Source: Actinomadura luteofluorescens
Lineage (GTDB): Bacteria > Actinomycetota > Actinomycetes > Streptosporangiales > Streptosporangiaceae
Length of the DNA: 64,000 bases
NCBI RefSeq assembly: GCF_013409365.1
Contig: NZ_JACCBA010000001.1
Coordinates: 7,006,001 to 7,070,000 of the forward strand
Direction: 5' to 3'
This document shows, one piece after another, positions 6,870 through 15,831 of the stretch. The notes below the pieces were generated by a model. That model was not told the DNA's origin. It saw only the letters and a list, made by a program, of their open reading frames with translations, and did no database searches. Position 1 is the first letter of the stretch; each line of letters starts with the position of its first letter. The translations under genes and the position numbers were made by a program.

Positions 6870-9376
6870 CCGGCCTCGTCCTCAAGGAGCTGTGGGGACG
6901 CAAGCGCCGCCTGGCGGGCTCCCTGGTGGCGGTCTTCCTCGGCGTGACGTTCCTGACCGGGACGCTCGTCCTCGGCGACACCCTCGCGGCGAGCATCGAC
7001 GGGTACGTGTCCAGCGCGTACGGCGACACGGACGTGGTCGTGCGGAACGCGACCAAGGTGAGCGACGCGCCGTGGGGCGCGCGCGGGCAGATCGACGCGT
7101 CGGTCCTGGACAGGGTGCGCCAGGTCAAGGGCGTCGCCAACGCCGAGCCGACCATCGAGGGATCCGGGCAGCTGCTCGCCTCGGACGGCACGGTGATCGC
7201 GTCGCGCGGCCCCCGGACGGCGGGCAACTGGAAGACCGACCCGAAGCTCAACCCCTACCGGCTCGCCGAGGGGCGGGCGCCCCGCGCGCCGGACGAGGTC
7301 GTCATCGACAGGATGTTCGCCGACGAGGGCCACCTGAAGGTCGGCGACCGGACGGCGGTGCTCACGCCCGAGAAGGTCCCGGTGACCGTTGTCGGCATCA
7401 GCATGTTCGGCGACGAGGAGGCCTTCGGCGAGACGTCCTTCACGGCGTTCTCCCTCGAAGGCGCCCGCCTGCACGTCGCGAAGGGCGCCGACCGCATCAG
7501 CGGTGTCGCCGTCCGGGCCCGGGACGGCGTCGACCAGGCGGAACTGGCGTCCCGCGTGCGGGCGGCGCTGCCCGCCGGGGTGCAGGCCCTCACGAAGAAG
7601 GCGCAGGTCGAGGAGGGCATGAGCCTCGTCCAGAACGGCTTCCTGCGCGTGTTCCGGACCGTGCTGGCCGCGTTCGGCGGGGTGGCGCTGCTGGTCGCCG
7701 CGTTCAGCATCCACAACACGTTCGCGATCACGATGGCGCAGCGGACCCGCGAGTCGGCCCTGCTGCGCGCGCTCGGCGCCGGGCGCCGGCAGGTCGTCAC
7801 CATCGTCGGCTTCGAGGCGCTGGTGATCGGCGCCGCCGCGACCCTCGCCGGGTTCGCCGGCGGGCTCGGGTTCGCCGCCCTGCTGCGCGAGCTGTTCATC
7901 CGGTTCCGCATCGGGATCGCGCTGGAGGGCCTCACCGTCGCCGCCACCACGATCATGATCGCGGTTCCCGTCGGGCTGCTGGTCACGCTGGCCGCCGCGC
8001 TCGGGCCGGCGCTCAAGGCGTCGCGGGTGCCGCCGCTGGCCGCGCTGCGCGAGGTCGCGGCCGAGGCGTCCCGCCCGACCGAGACCCGGCTCATCGTCGG
8101 CGGCGTCTTCGCGGCCGTCGCGGTCGGCACCGTCGCGTTCGGCGCGGTCACCGAGCAGATGGCGATGGCGGCCGCGGGCGCGGTGATGACCGTCGTCTCT
8201 ATGGTCGTCCTCGGGCCCGTCGCCGCCCGTCCCGTCGCGATGCTGCTCGGCGGGCCCGCGGCGCGGCTGCGCGGCGTGCCCGGGACGCTCGCGCGCGACA
8301 ACGCCACCCGCAGCCCGGCGCGCACGGCAGGCGCGGCGACCGCCCTGATGATCGGCGTCGGGGTCGTCACGCTGATGACGGTGTTCCTCGGATCGCTGCG
8401 CGCCTCTCTGGAGGACGGCGTCGCCGGGTCGTTCCAGGGCCCGATCGTCGTGGACGCGGGCACCAACGAGACCGGCGGGTTCGCCACCTCGCTCGTTCAG
8501 GAGGCGGCCAAGCTGCCTCAGGTGAGTGACGTCGCCGGAATGGGCAGGGGCAGCATGCGGGTGAACGGCAAGCCGTCCACCGTAAGCGTGGCCGACCCGT
8601 CCGGCCTGCGGCGCGTCCTCGACCTGGACGTTACTCAAGGCGGCCTCACCGACGCCGGTACGTTCGCCGTCTCGAAGAAGGCCGCGGACGACAACGGCTG
8701 GCGCGTGGGTACAGCTGTCGGCGTGACGTTCGCGGACGGCGCCTCACAGAGGCTCACCGTGGGCGCCGTCTACGACAACACCGACTTGACCGGCGACTAC
8801 CTCGTCCCGCGAACGGTGTGGAACGCGCACACCAGGCAGCCTCTGGACACCAGGGCGTTCCTCGAGCTGAAGCCGGGCGCGTCGGTCACGTCCGCGCGGC
8901 AGGCCCTCGCCGTCCTGGCCAAGCCGTACGGGGCGCCCGCCGTCGAGTCGCGGGACGAGTTCGTCGCGGCGCAGACCGAGGAGATGGCCGGTTTCATCAG
9001 CGTCGTCTACGGGATGCTGATCCTGGCCATCGTCGTCGCGCTGCTCGGCATCGCCAACACGCTGTCGCTCGCCGTCCACGAACGGACCCGCGAACTCGGC
9101 CTGCTCCGCGCGGTCGGCGCGACGCGCCCGCAGATCCGGTCGATGGTGCGCTGGGAATCGGTCATCGTGGCGCTGTTCGGCACCGGCGGTGGCCTCGTCC
9201 TCGGGGTCTTCCTGGGCTGGGGCCTCGGCGCGGCCCTCGGCAACCCGTTCGCGCCGCCCGCCGCGCAGGTCGCGGTCATCGCCGTGGTCGGCGCGGTCGC
9301 CGGGGCGCTCGCCGCGATCCGCCCCGCCCGGCGCGCGGCGCGGCTGGCGATCCTGTCGGCCATCGCCGCACCCTGA
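6866..9376 (+). CDS. FtsX-like ABC exporter permease
   Basis: An 836-residue permease whose ATG overlaps the stop codon of the ATPase gene (ATGA). One transmembrane segment lies near residues 18-40, followed by a long extracytoplasmic (MacB periplasmic core-like) domain. A block of three transmembrane helices starts near 260-370 (FtsX domain 1). After a middle membrane region and a second extracytoplasmic part, there is a C-terminal FtsX domain near 715-830. This duplicated 10-TM architecture is typical of single-polypeptide MacB/FtsX exporters in actinobacteria. The substrate is unknown. A strong hairpin follows at 9391-9422. Confidence 0.9.
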   Translation: MTGLVLKELWGRKRRLAGSLVAVFLGVTFLTGTLVLGDTLAASIDGYVSSAYGDTDVVVRNATKVSDAPWGARGQIDASVLDRVRQVKGVANAEPTIEGSGQLLASDGTVIASRGPRTAGNWKTDPKLNPYRLAEGRAPRAPDEVVIDRMFADEGHLKVGDRTAVLTPEKVPVTVVGISMFGDEEAFGETSFTAFSLEGARLHVAKGADRISGVAVRARDGVDQAELASRVRAALPAGVQALTKKAQVEEGMSLVQNGFLRVFRTVLAAFGGVALLVAAFSIHNTFAITMAQRTRESALLRALGAGRRQVVTIVGFEALVIGAAATLAGFAGGLGFAALLRELFIRFRIGIALEGLTVAATTIMIAVPVGLLVTLAAALGPALKASRVPPLAALREVAAEASRPTETRLIVGGVFAAVAVGTVAFGAVTEQMAMAAAGAVMTVVSMVVLGPVAARPVAMLLGGPAARLRGVPGTLARDNATRSPARTAGAATALMIGVGVVTLMTVFLGSLRASLEDGVAGSFQGPIVVDAGTNETGGFATSLVQEAAKLPQVSDVAGMGRGSMRVNGKPSTVSVADPSGLRRVLDLDVTQGGLTDAGTFAVSKKAADDNGWRVGTAVGVTFADGASQRLTVGAVYDNTDLTGDYLVPRTVWNAHTRQPLDTRAFLELKPGASVTSARQALAVLAKPYGAPAVESRDEFVAAQTEEMAGFISVVYGMLILAIVVALLGIANTLSLAVHERTRELGLLRAVGATRPQIRSMVRWESVIVALFGTGGGLVLGVFLGWGLGAALGNPFAPPAAQVAVIAVVGAVAGALAAIRPARRAARLAILSAIAAP

Positions 9377-9390
9377 CGCGCCCGCCCCTC

Positions 9391-9422
9391 CCCGTTCCCC
9401 CGGCGCCACGCCGGGGGACGGG
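9391..9422 (+). terminator. Hairpin terminator after the ABC exporter
   Basis: A 10-bp perfect stem (9396-9405 with 9409-9418, loop CCA) is extended by CCCG/CGGG flanks. It lies 20 nt after the permease stop codon, with no T-run. Confidence 0.6.
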
Positions 9423-9495
9423 GCGTCCTCCCAGGTCGCGAGGCCGTCCCGGGGCGGGCCGCGTGTCGCGCCCTGGCCGTGGCTAAGGTAAGTCC

Positions 9496-10707
9496 ATGCA
9501 GGTCAACCAGTCGGGCAAGCTGATCAACGTCTGTTACGACATCCGCGGGCCGGTCCTCAAGCGCGCCAAGCAGCTGGAGAGCGAGGGAAGCAAGATCCTC
9601 AAGCTGCACATCGGCAACCCGGCCCCCTTCGGGTTCGAGGCACCGCCCGAACTCCTCCAGGACATGATCCGCAACCTGCCGGAGGCGCACGGCTACAGCG
9701 ACTCCAAGGGCATCCTCCCCGCGCGCCGCGCCGTCGTGCAGCGCTTCGAGGACAGCGGGGTCGCCGGCGTCGACGTCGAGGACGTCTACCTCGGCAACGG
9801 CGTCTCCGAGCTCATCGTCATGACGCTGCAGGCGCTGCTCAACGACGGCGACGAGGTGCTCATCCCGGCGCCCGACTACCCGCTGTGGACGGCGTCGGCG
9901 TCGCTGTGCGGGGGCACGCCCGTCCACTACCTGTGCGACGAGGACGACGGCTGGCAGCCGAGCCTGGACGACATCGAGTCCAAGATCAGCGACCGCACCC
10001 GCGCCCTGGTGATCATCAACCCGAACAACCCGACCGGCGCCGTCTACTCGCGCGAGGTGCTCTCGCGCATCGTCGAGGTCGCCCGCCGCCGCAACCTGAT
10101 CATCTTCGCGGACGAGATCTACGACCGGATCCTCTACGACGACACCGAACACGTCCCGATCGCGTCCCTGGCCCCCGACCTGCTGTGCCTCACCTTCGGC
10201 GGGCTGTCCAAGAACTACCGCGTCGCCGGGTTCCGCTCGGGATGGGTTGTGCTGTCCGGCCCTAAGGAGCACGCCGAGTCCTACATCGAGGGCCTCGACA
10301 TCCTCGCCAACATGCGGCTGTGCCCGAACGTCCCGGGGCAGCACGCCATCCAGGCCGCCCTCGGCGGCTACCAGAGCATCGACGACCTCGTCCTGCCCAC
10401 CGGGCGCCTCGGCGAGCAGCGCGACCGCGCCTGGAAACTGCTGAACGACCTGCCGGGCGTCAGCTGCGTCAAGCCCACGGGCGCCCTCTACGTCTTCCCG
10501 CGCCTCGACCCGGAGATGTACCCGATCGAGGACGACATGCGCTTCGCCCTCGACCTGCTGGAGCAGCAGAAGCTCCTCATCGTCCAGGGGACCGGGTTCA
10601 ACTGGCCGTCCACCGACCACTTCCGCATCGTCACGCTCCAGTACGCCGACGACCTGGAGGACGCCGTCGGCCGCATCGGCGAGTTCCTGTCGGCCTACCG
10701 CCGCTAG
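9496..10707 (+). CDS. Pyridoxal-phosphate aminotransferase, AlaA/AlaT type
   Basis: A 403-residue class I aminotransferase. The PLP lysine is K239 in GGLSKNYRVAGFR, with NPNNPTG at 175-181 and DEIYD at 206-210. The N-terminal LKLHIGNPAPFGFEAP and GYSDSKGI motifs match the glutamate-pyruvate (alanine) aminotransferase AlaA group, so alanine or branched-chain amino acid synthesis is the likely role. The ATG is 6 nt after a TAAGGT hexamer at 9484-9489 and has no Shine-Dalgarno site, so the mRNA is probably leaderless. The gene ends in a 4-bp overlap with the convergent helicase gene. Confidence 0.9.
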   Translation: MQVNQSGKLINVCYDIRGPVLKRAKQLESEGSKILKLHIGNPAPFGFEAPPELLQDMIRNLPEAHGYSDSKGILPARRAVVQRFEDSGVAGVDVEDVYLGNGVSELIVMTLQALLNDGDEVLIPAPDYPLWTASASLCGGTPVHYLCDEDDGWQPSLDDIESKISDRTRALVIINPNNPTGAVYSREVLSRIVEVARRRNLIIFADEIYDRILYDDTEHVPIASLAPDLLCLTFGGLSKNYRVAGFRSGWVVLSGPKEHAESYIEGLDILANMRLCPNVPGQHAIQAALGGYQSIDDLVLPTGRLGEQRDRAWKLLNDLPGVSCVKPTGALYVFPRLDPEMYPIEDDMRFALDLLEQQKLLIVQGTGFNWPSTDHFRIVTLQYADDLEDAVGRIGEFLSAYRR

Positions 10708-12806
10708 GACGGCGCCGCGGCGGCGTCGAGGCGCCGGAGCGCGCCGCGGACGACCGCGGGATCCGTGGTCGCCCAGAACGGCGGCAGCGAGTTCTTGAGG
10801 AAGCCGCCGTAGCGGGCCGTGGCGAGCCGCGGGTCGAGGACGGCGACCACGCCGCGGTCGTCCATCGAGCGCAGCAGCCGGCCCGCGCCCTGCGCGAGCA
10901 GCAGCGCCGCGTGCGTCGCCGCGACCGCCATGAACCCGTTGCCGCCCCGCGCCGCGACGGCCCGGGACCGCGCCGACGACACCGGGTCGTCCGGGCGCGG
11001 GAACGGGATGCGGTCCATGATGACGAGCTGCAGCGACGGGCCGGGGACGTCGACGCCCTGCCACAGCGACAGGGTGCCGAACAGGCAGGTCCGCTCGTCC
11101 TCGGCGAACTGCTTCACCAGCAGGGACGTGGAGTCTTCGCCCTGGCAGAGCAGCGGGTGGGACAGGTGGTCCTTCAACTCGTCGGCGGCCTGGCGCGCGG
11201 CGCGCATCGAGGAGAACAGGCCGAGCGTCCGCCCGCCCGCCGCCTCGATCAGCTCGGTGATCTCGGTCAGGTAGGCGTCGGCGAGGCCGTCCCGCCCCGG
11301 CTGCGGCAGATGCCGCGCGACGTAGAGGATGCCCGCCTTCGGATGGTCGAACGGCGAACCGACGTCGAGCCCCGACCAGACGACCTGGGTCTCCTCCTCG
11401 CCCTTCTCCGTCGCGGTCTGGGCGAGGCCCTCGGCGGCGGTCTTGGCGTCCCGTGAGCCGCCCTCGTCCAGCGGCGGCAGGCCCCACTGGCGGGCGAGCG
11501 GCTCGAACGACCCGCCCAGCGTGAGCGTCGCCGACGTGAGCACTGCGGTGCGCTGCTCGAACAGCGTCGTGCGCAGCAGCCCGCCGACGCCGATCGGCGC
11601 CACGTGCAGCGCCGGAGGCCGCTTCGGGCGCCCTTCCTGGACGAACGGCTTCTCCAGCCACACCACGTCGAAGCGCTGCGCCATCTCGGGCTGGAACGCC
11701 TCCAGGATCCGCACCGCCGTGTCGTGCAGCTCCTCCAGCGAGGACCGCGCCGCCTTGCGCGCGGCCATGTCGCCGGGGTCGGCGTCCTTCTTCTCCGGCC
11801 CGAGCGCCGTGACGCAGGCGTGCGCGGCGTCCCGCACGGACGCCAGGGTGTTGCCCAGGCCGCCGGACAGGACGTCCATACGGCCCGCGGGCATCTCCTC
11901 CAGCAGAAGGCCGAGCCCTTCGGCGGCCTCCTTGAGCCGGTCGGCGAGGTGCTCCTCGGTCAGGCGCCCGCACCGCCGCGCGGCCGTCTCCACCCCGGCC
12001 GCGCTCAGATCCCCGGTCGCGACGGAGGTGACCCGGTCGACCAGCTCGTGCGCCTCGTCCACGATCACCACGTCGTGCTCGGGCAGGACCTGGAACTCCT
12101 CCAGGGCGTCGATGGCCAGCAGCGCGTGGTTCGTGACGACGATGTGCGCCTCGCCCGCCTCCGCCCGCGCCAGCTCGGCGAAGCACTCGCTGCCCTGCGG
12201 GCACCGCTGCGCGCCCAGGCACTCCTTCGCCGTCACGGCGACCTGCCGCCACGCCTGCTCGCCCACTCCCGGCACCAGCTCGTCGCGGTCGCCGGTCTTC
12301 GTCTCCTCGGCCCACTCGTTCAGCCGCTTGACCTGGCGCCCGAGCGAGGACAGCTGCTGCGGGTCGAACAGGCTCGGCCCGCCGTCCTCCTCCTCGGGCA
12401 CGCCCGTCTGCACCCGGTGCAGGCACAGGTAGTTGCGGCGCCCCTTGAGGATCGCGAACTTCAGCTCCGTCCCGAGCAGTGGCCCGAGGGCCTCCGCGAG
12501 CCGCGGCAGGTCGCGGTCGACGAGCTGCCGCTGCAACGCGATCGTCGCCGTGGACACCACCACCGTCGTCTTCTCCTTGACGGCGTGGCGGATCGCGGGG
12601 ACCAGATAGGCGAGCGACTTGCCCGTCCCCGTGCCCGCCTGAGCGGCGACGTGCTCCCCGGACTCGATGGCCTTCTCCACCGCCTGCGCCATCGTCACCT
12701 GCCCGGGGCGCTCGGCGCCCCCGACGGACGCGACGGCCGCGGCGAGAAGGGTCGCCATGTCGGAAATCTGGGTCTCGCTGCCGGTCAGCAGATCAGGGGC
12801 GGGCAC
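10704..12806 (-). CDS. DinG-family ATP-dependent DNA helicase
   Basis: A 700-residue superfamily 2 helicase of the XPD/DinG group. Walker A is in AAQAGTGTGKSLAYLVPAI near residue 60, the Walker B box DEAH appears as VIVDEAHEL near 250, and C-terminal motif VI-type QGAGRLLRS lies near 645. Cysteines around 110-180 (NYLCLHR, ECLGAQRC) resemble the iron-sulfur cluster region of DinG/XPD. The family unwinds R-loops and blocked forks. GTG 12806 is preferred because a TAGCGT hexamer lies 8 nt upstream. TTG 12815 is the longer alternative. The stop codon shares the palindrome CTAG with that of the convergent aminotransferase. Confidence 0.9.
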   Translation of the reverse strand: MPAPDLLTGSETQISDMATLLAAAVASVGGAERPGQVTMAQAVEKAIESGEHVAAQAGTGTGKSLAYLVPAIRHAVKEKTTVVVSTATIALQRQLVDRDLPRLAEALGPLLGTELKFAILKGRRNYLCLHRVQTGVPEEEDGGPSLFDPQQLSSLGRQVKRLNEWAEETKTGDRDELVPGVGEQAWRQVAVTAKECLGAQRCPQGSECFAELARAEAGEAHIVVTNHALLAIDALEEFQVLPEHDVVIVDEAHELVDRVTSVATGDLSAAGVETAARRCGRLTEEHLADRLKEAAEGLGLLLEEMPAGRMDVLSGGLGNTLASVRDAAHACVTALGPEKKDADPGDMAARKAARSSLEELHDTAVRILEAFQPEMAQRFDVVWLEKPFVQEGRPKRPPALHVAPIGVGGLLRTTLFEQRTAVLTSATLTLGGSFEPLARQWGLPPLDEGGSRDAKTAAEGLAQTATEKGEEETQVVWSGLDVGSPFDHPKAGILYVARHLPQPGRDGLADAYLTEITELIEAAGGRTLGLFSSMRAARQAADELKDHLSHPLLCQGEDSTSLLVKQFAEDERTCLFGTLSLWQGVDVPGPSLQLVIMDRIPFPRPDDPVSSARSRAVAARGGNGFMAVAATHAALLLAQGAGRLLRSMDDRGVVAVLDPRLATARYGGFLKNSLPPFWATTDPAVVRGALRRLDAAAAPS

Positions 12807-12937
12807 GTCGCCCAACGCTACCGCCCGCGGCCGACACCCGCGCCCCGTCCCGCGCGACCGCGTCCCGAATCACCCCGGAGTTATCCACAGTTCGGCAAGC
12901 CGCGACGGCCCTCCGCCGCCCCTGAGAACCTCGGCAC

Positions 12938-13903
12938 ATGACATCACTGGTGATCCGCTCCGCCCAGGACGCCATCGCGGCCGTCCCCTACCTGCTCGGC
13001 TTCCACCCCTCGCGCAGCCTCGTCGTCATCGGCTTCGAGGGGCGGTCCCGCGGCACATGCGCGATCCGGCTCGACTTACCGTCGTCCGGCGAAGCCGAAC
13101 GCGTCGCCGCCGTCCTGTCGGGCAACGGCTTCGCCCGCTCGCTCCTGCTCGGGTACGGCCCGCCCGGCGAGGTGGCGGAGGCCGCCCGGCCCATGCGCGC
13201 CGCCCTGGCCGCCGCGGGCGTCCCCGTCGCCGAGGCCATCCGCGTCGCCGACGGCCGCTGGTGGTCGCTCACCTGCGACGACGTCTGCTGCCCTCCCGAA
13301 GGCACCCCGTATGACATCTCCGCCAGCGCCGTCGCGGCCCAGGCGACGTTCGGAGGCCACGTGGCCCTGGCCGACCGCGCGGAGCTCGTCGCCTCCGTCC
13401 AGCCGCTCGACGGTCCCGCCCGCGCCGCCATGCACCACGCCACCGAACGCGCCGAGCGGCGCTACCTGGCCCGCCCGCCCTCGTCCGCCGAGAACGACCT
13501 CGCCTTCGTCCTCACCCTGCTCGCCCGCGCCCGCGACGGCTCCCGCCCGACCGACGACGAGGTCGCCTGGCTCGGCCTCCTCCTCACCGACCTGCGCGTC
13601 CGCGACGAGACCTGGAGCCACACCGACGAAGATCCCACGGCCGCCGACATCGCCTTCTGGCGCGACATCGTCCGCCGCGTCGACCCCGCCCGCGCCCCGG
13701 CCCCCGCGTCCCTGCTGGCGTTCGCCGCCTACAGCGCGGGCGACGGCGGCCTGGCCAACGTCGCCCTGCAACGCGCCCTGGACGCCGACCCCGCCTACTC
13801 CATGGCCGTCATCCTTCGCGAAGTGGTCAACGCCGGTGTTCCCCCCGCCAAGATGCGCCCACGCACAATTACCGCGGGCTCACGGCCCGGGGCTGCCCGC
13901 TAA
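12938..13903 (+). CDS. DUF4192 domain-containing protein
   Basis: A 321-residue protein matching DUF4192 over its length, beginning with the typical IRSAQDAIAAVPYLLGFHPSRSLVVIG and continuing with the conserved WWSLTC near residue 108. The domain is found only in actinobacteria and has no assigned activity. The C-terminal part (LLAFAAYSAGDGGLANVALQ) is helical and resembles a TPR-like pair. It is divergent from the DinG helicase gene with a 131-bp spacer. This neighbourhood gives only a weak hint at a nucleic-acid role. Confidence 0.82.
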   Translation: MTSLVIRSAQDAIAAVPYLLGFHPSRSLVVIGFEGRSRGTCAIRLDLPSSGEAERVAAVLSGNGFARSLLLGYGPPGEVAEAARPMRAALAAAGVPVAEAIRVADGRWWSLTCDDVCCPPEGTPYDISASAVAAQATFGGHVALADRAELVASVQPLDGPARAAMHHATERAERRYLARPPSSAENDLAFVLTLLARARDGSRPTDDEVAWLGLLLTDLRVRDETWSHTDEDPTAADIAFWRDIVRRVDPARAPAPASLLAFAAYSAGDGGLANVALQRALDADPAYSMAVILREVVNAGVPPAKMRPRTITAGSRPGAAR

Positions 13904-14013
13904 CGGCCCGTGAATCAGACCCGTGGTCGCAAGCCCAAGTGCTTGCGGCCGACGGTTCACGGCCACGGGCCGACGGTAACCCGGCCACGGCCGAAGCCCG
14001 TGGCCCGTGGCCC
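13904..14013. repeat. Cluster of interleaved inverted repeats between convergent genes
   Basis: This spacer holds a 7-bp stem (13928-13934 with 13941-13947) inside longer arms. CGGCCCGTG at 13904-13912 pairs with CACGGGCCG at 13964-13972. Further GCCCGTGGCCCGTGG copies lie at 13996-14010. It probably ends transcription of the DUF4192 gene, but the multiplicity of GGCCCGTG units is more than one terminator needs. Confidence 0.5.
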
Positions 14014-14061
14014 ACGAGAGGGCGCGGTCGGACGACCGAGCGAGAGGAGGGGAGAGTGTGA

Positions 14062-14931
14062 TCAGCCGGCGGCGTCGAGGACCTCGCGGAGCTTGCGCGC
14101 GAAGGCTTCGGGCTGCCCGGCGTAGCCGGACTCGCCGCCGACGAAGCCGCCGTGGTGACTCGGGAAGACGGCCGGTCGCTGACCGAGCAGCTCGGCCATC
14201 GCCACCGAGGTGCGTGCGGTGAAGGTGTCCCCGGACTCTTCGCCCACCGCGATCACGATCCTTGTCGGTGCCGCGGTCAGCGCGCCGACGTCGGGCCGGT
14301 AGTCACTGACCGCCCACGACCGGTCGGACAGCAGCGGATCGTCACGGGACCCGTCGTCCTCGGCCGGCATCCCGAACGCGGCGGGGTCCGGGGCGGGCTG
14401 GACGAAGTAGTCGTCGGTGAACTCGCCCTGCCACGACGTCATCACGATGAAGGCCGCCATGCCGGCGCCCGAGCCCGCCTTCTCGTAGACGTCCCGGACG
14501 CCGGCCCGGGCGCGCTCGGCGGCCCGGGCGTCGGGGAGCACCGCGATGAGCGGCGGCTCGTGCGCCACCAGGGTGGTCACGCAGTCGGGGTGGGCGGTCA
14601 CGAGCGCGAGCGCGGTCACCGCGCCGCCGCTGCTCGCGAACATCTCGACCGGCCCCGCGCCGAGCGCCTCGATGACCGCGTACACGTCGCCGGCCTGGAT
14701 CTCGGGCGCCTGGTCGACGCGGCCGTCCCTGCGGACGCTGCGCCCGAGCCCGCGCGGGTCATAGGTGATCACGCTGCGGTCAGGGAAGTGCGACGCCAGC
14801 GCGCCGAAGCCACTGGCGTCCATGGGCTGCCCGATCATGAACAGCGGCGGACGCCCGCCGCCGCCCGGCAGCGGCCCGTGAACGTCATAGACGAGGTCGA
14901 CCTCGGGAGTCTTGAGCACCTGCGTAGTCAT
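14062..14931 (-). CDS. Alpha/beta-hydrolase
   Basis: About 289 residues with the alpha/beta-hydrolase fold. The oxyanion region is LFMIGQPMDASGF, strand-helix elements follow (YDPRGLGRS), and the nucleophile elbow appears as MFASSGGAVTAL. A late His (SHHGGF) completes the triad. Similar proteins are annotated as lipases or esterases, and the substrate is not predictable. I chose the ATG at 14931. A GTG at 14937, preceded by GGAG at 5 nt, is an almost equal alternative. The gene is divergent from a degraded arsenate-reductase remnant. Confidence 0.8.
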   Translation of the reverse strand: MTTQVLKTPEVDLVYDVHGPLPGGGGRPPLFMIGQPMDASGFGALASHFPDRSVITYDPRGLGRSVRRDGRVDQAPEIQAGDVYAVIEALGAGPVEMFASSGGAVTALALVTAHPDCVTTLVAHEPPLIAVLPDARAAERARAGVRDVYEKAGSGAGMAAFIVMTSWQGEFTDDYFVQPAPDPAAFGMPAEDDGSRDDPLLSDRSWAVSDYRPDVGALTAAPTRIVIAVGEESGDTFTARTSVAMAELLGQRPAVFPSHHGGFVGGESGYAGQPEAFARKLREVLDAAG

Positions 14932-14997
14932 GACCACATTGACTCCGGCCACCTCGAAAACTCATCGCCCCCAACACCACAGACCACCCCGGCCAGC

Positions 14998-15263
14998 GCC
15001 ATCGACGTGCTCGAGCGTGTTCCTGCCAAGGAGGGCATCGACATCTCCGCCGAGATCCCAAGGTCCTCACCGTCGACGCCGTCCAGGCCTCGGACGTCGT
15101 CATCACCATGGGCTGCGGCGACACGTCTCCCGTGTTCCCCGGCAAGCGCTACCTCGACTGGCGGCTCGACGACCCGGCGGGTCGGGGCGTCGACGCCGTC
15201 CGTCCCACCCGCGATGAGATCCGCGCACGCGTCGAGGCGCTCGCCGCGGAGCTCACGGCCTGA
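14998..15263 (+). pseudogene. Remnant of arsenate reductase (low-Mr phosphatase-like ArsC)
   Basis: Two reading frames together spell the C-terminal two-thirds of an ArsC protein: KEGIDISAEIP at 15028-15060, then, after a 1-nt deletion near 15058, KVLTVDAVQASDVVITMGCG, GKRYLDWRLDDPAGRGVDAV and a normal end at 15261-15263. The N-terminal catalytic Cys-x5-Arg loop is absent. The usual second redox Cys after CGD is changed to Ser (CGDTSPVFPG). No start codon or complete frame remains. I see no other ars genes nearby. Confidence 0.8.
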
Positions 15264-15286
15264 GCTTCCGGCGGGTTCCCGCCCGG

Positions 15287-15658
15287 TCAGGAGGAGACGG
15301 CCTCGCCAGGGGCGCCGGGGTCGATGCGACGGTCGCGGTTGCGGTCGTTCCAGGCGCGCATGCGGGGCGGGTACCCGACGATCTGGACGTCGTAGACGGG
15401 CAGGCCGAGGTCGCGGGCCACCTTGCCGATGACCTTGGGAGAGCCGACGCGGCGGCGCGTCCACTCGCCGTCGTGGGCGACGGCGACGGCCGTGGTGTCG
15501 GTGGCGTACGTCTCGGGCTCGACGAAGAACTCGACGCCGCGGCGGGCGCGGGCGAAGGCGATCAGCGCCTCGATGTCGGAGTCCGTCGCCTCCCGGTCGA
15601 GCTTGGTGACCGTGGAACCGCGGTGCCTGCGGATCCCGAACCGATCCCGGAACCTCAT
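15287..15658 (-). CDS. Conserved actinobacterial protein of unknown function
   Basis: A 123-residue protein beginning MRFRDRFGIRRHRGSTVTKLD. The central region (FARARRGVEFFVEPETYATDTTAVAVAHDGEWTRRR) and the segment LGLPVYDVQIVGYPPRM recur in many actinomycetes, sometimes labelled oxidoreductase without evidence. It has no signal peptide or membrane helix. The basic N-terminus and the DGEWTRRRV turn are the most conserved parts I recognise. The start was taken at the ATG at 15658 because upstream codons are low-complexity. I cannot assign a function. Confidence 0.7.
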   Translation of the reverse strand: MRFRDRFGIRRHRGSTVTKLDREATDSDIEALIAFARARRGVEFFVEPETYATDTTAVAVAHDGEWTRRRVGSPKVIGKVARDLGLPVYDVQIVGYPPRMRAWNDRNRDRRIDPGAPGEAVSS

Positions 15659-15831
15659 CGTCAACCCCGTCGTCTGGTCCCGCCCGGAACCGCTCCGGAG
15701 CGGGCTTGCGGTGTACGACGATAACGAGGCCGGCGGCGCGCCGGTTCCCGACACAGCGGCGGCGACCCCGGCGGGCCGGGAGGCCGCGCCCTAGACTGGC
15801 GCCTTCGGGGGATCATCACGCGGGGGTGTCG

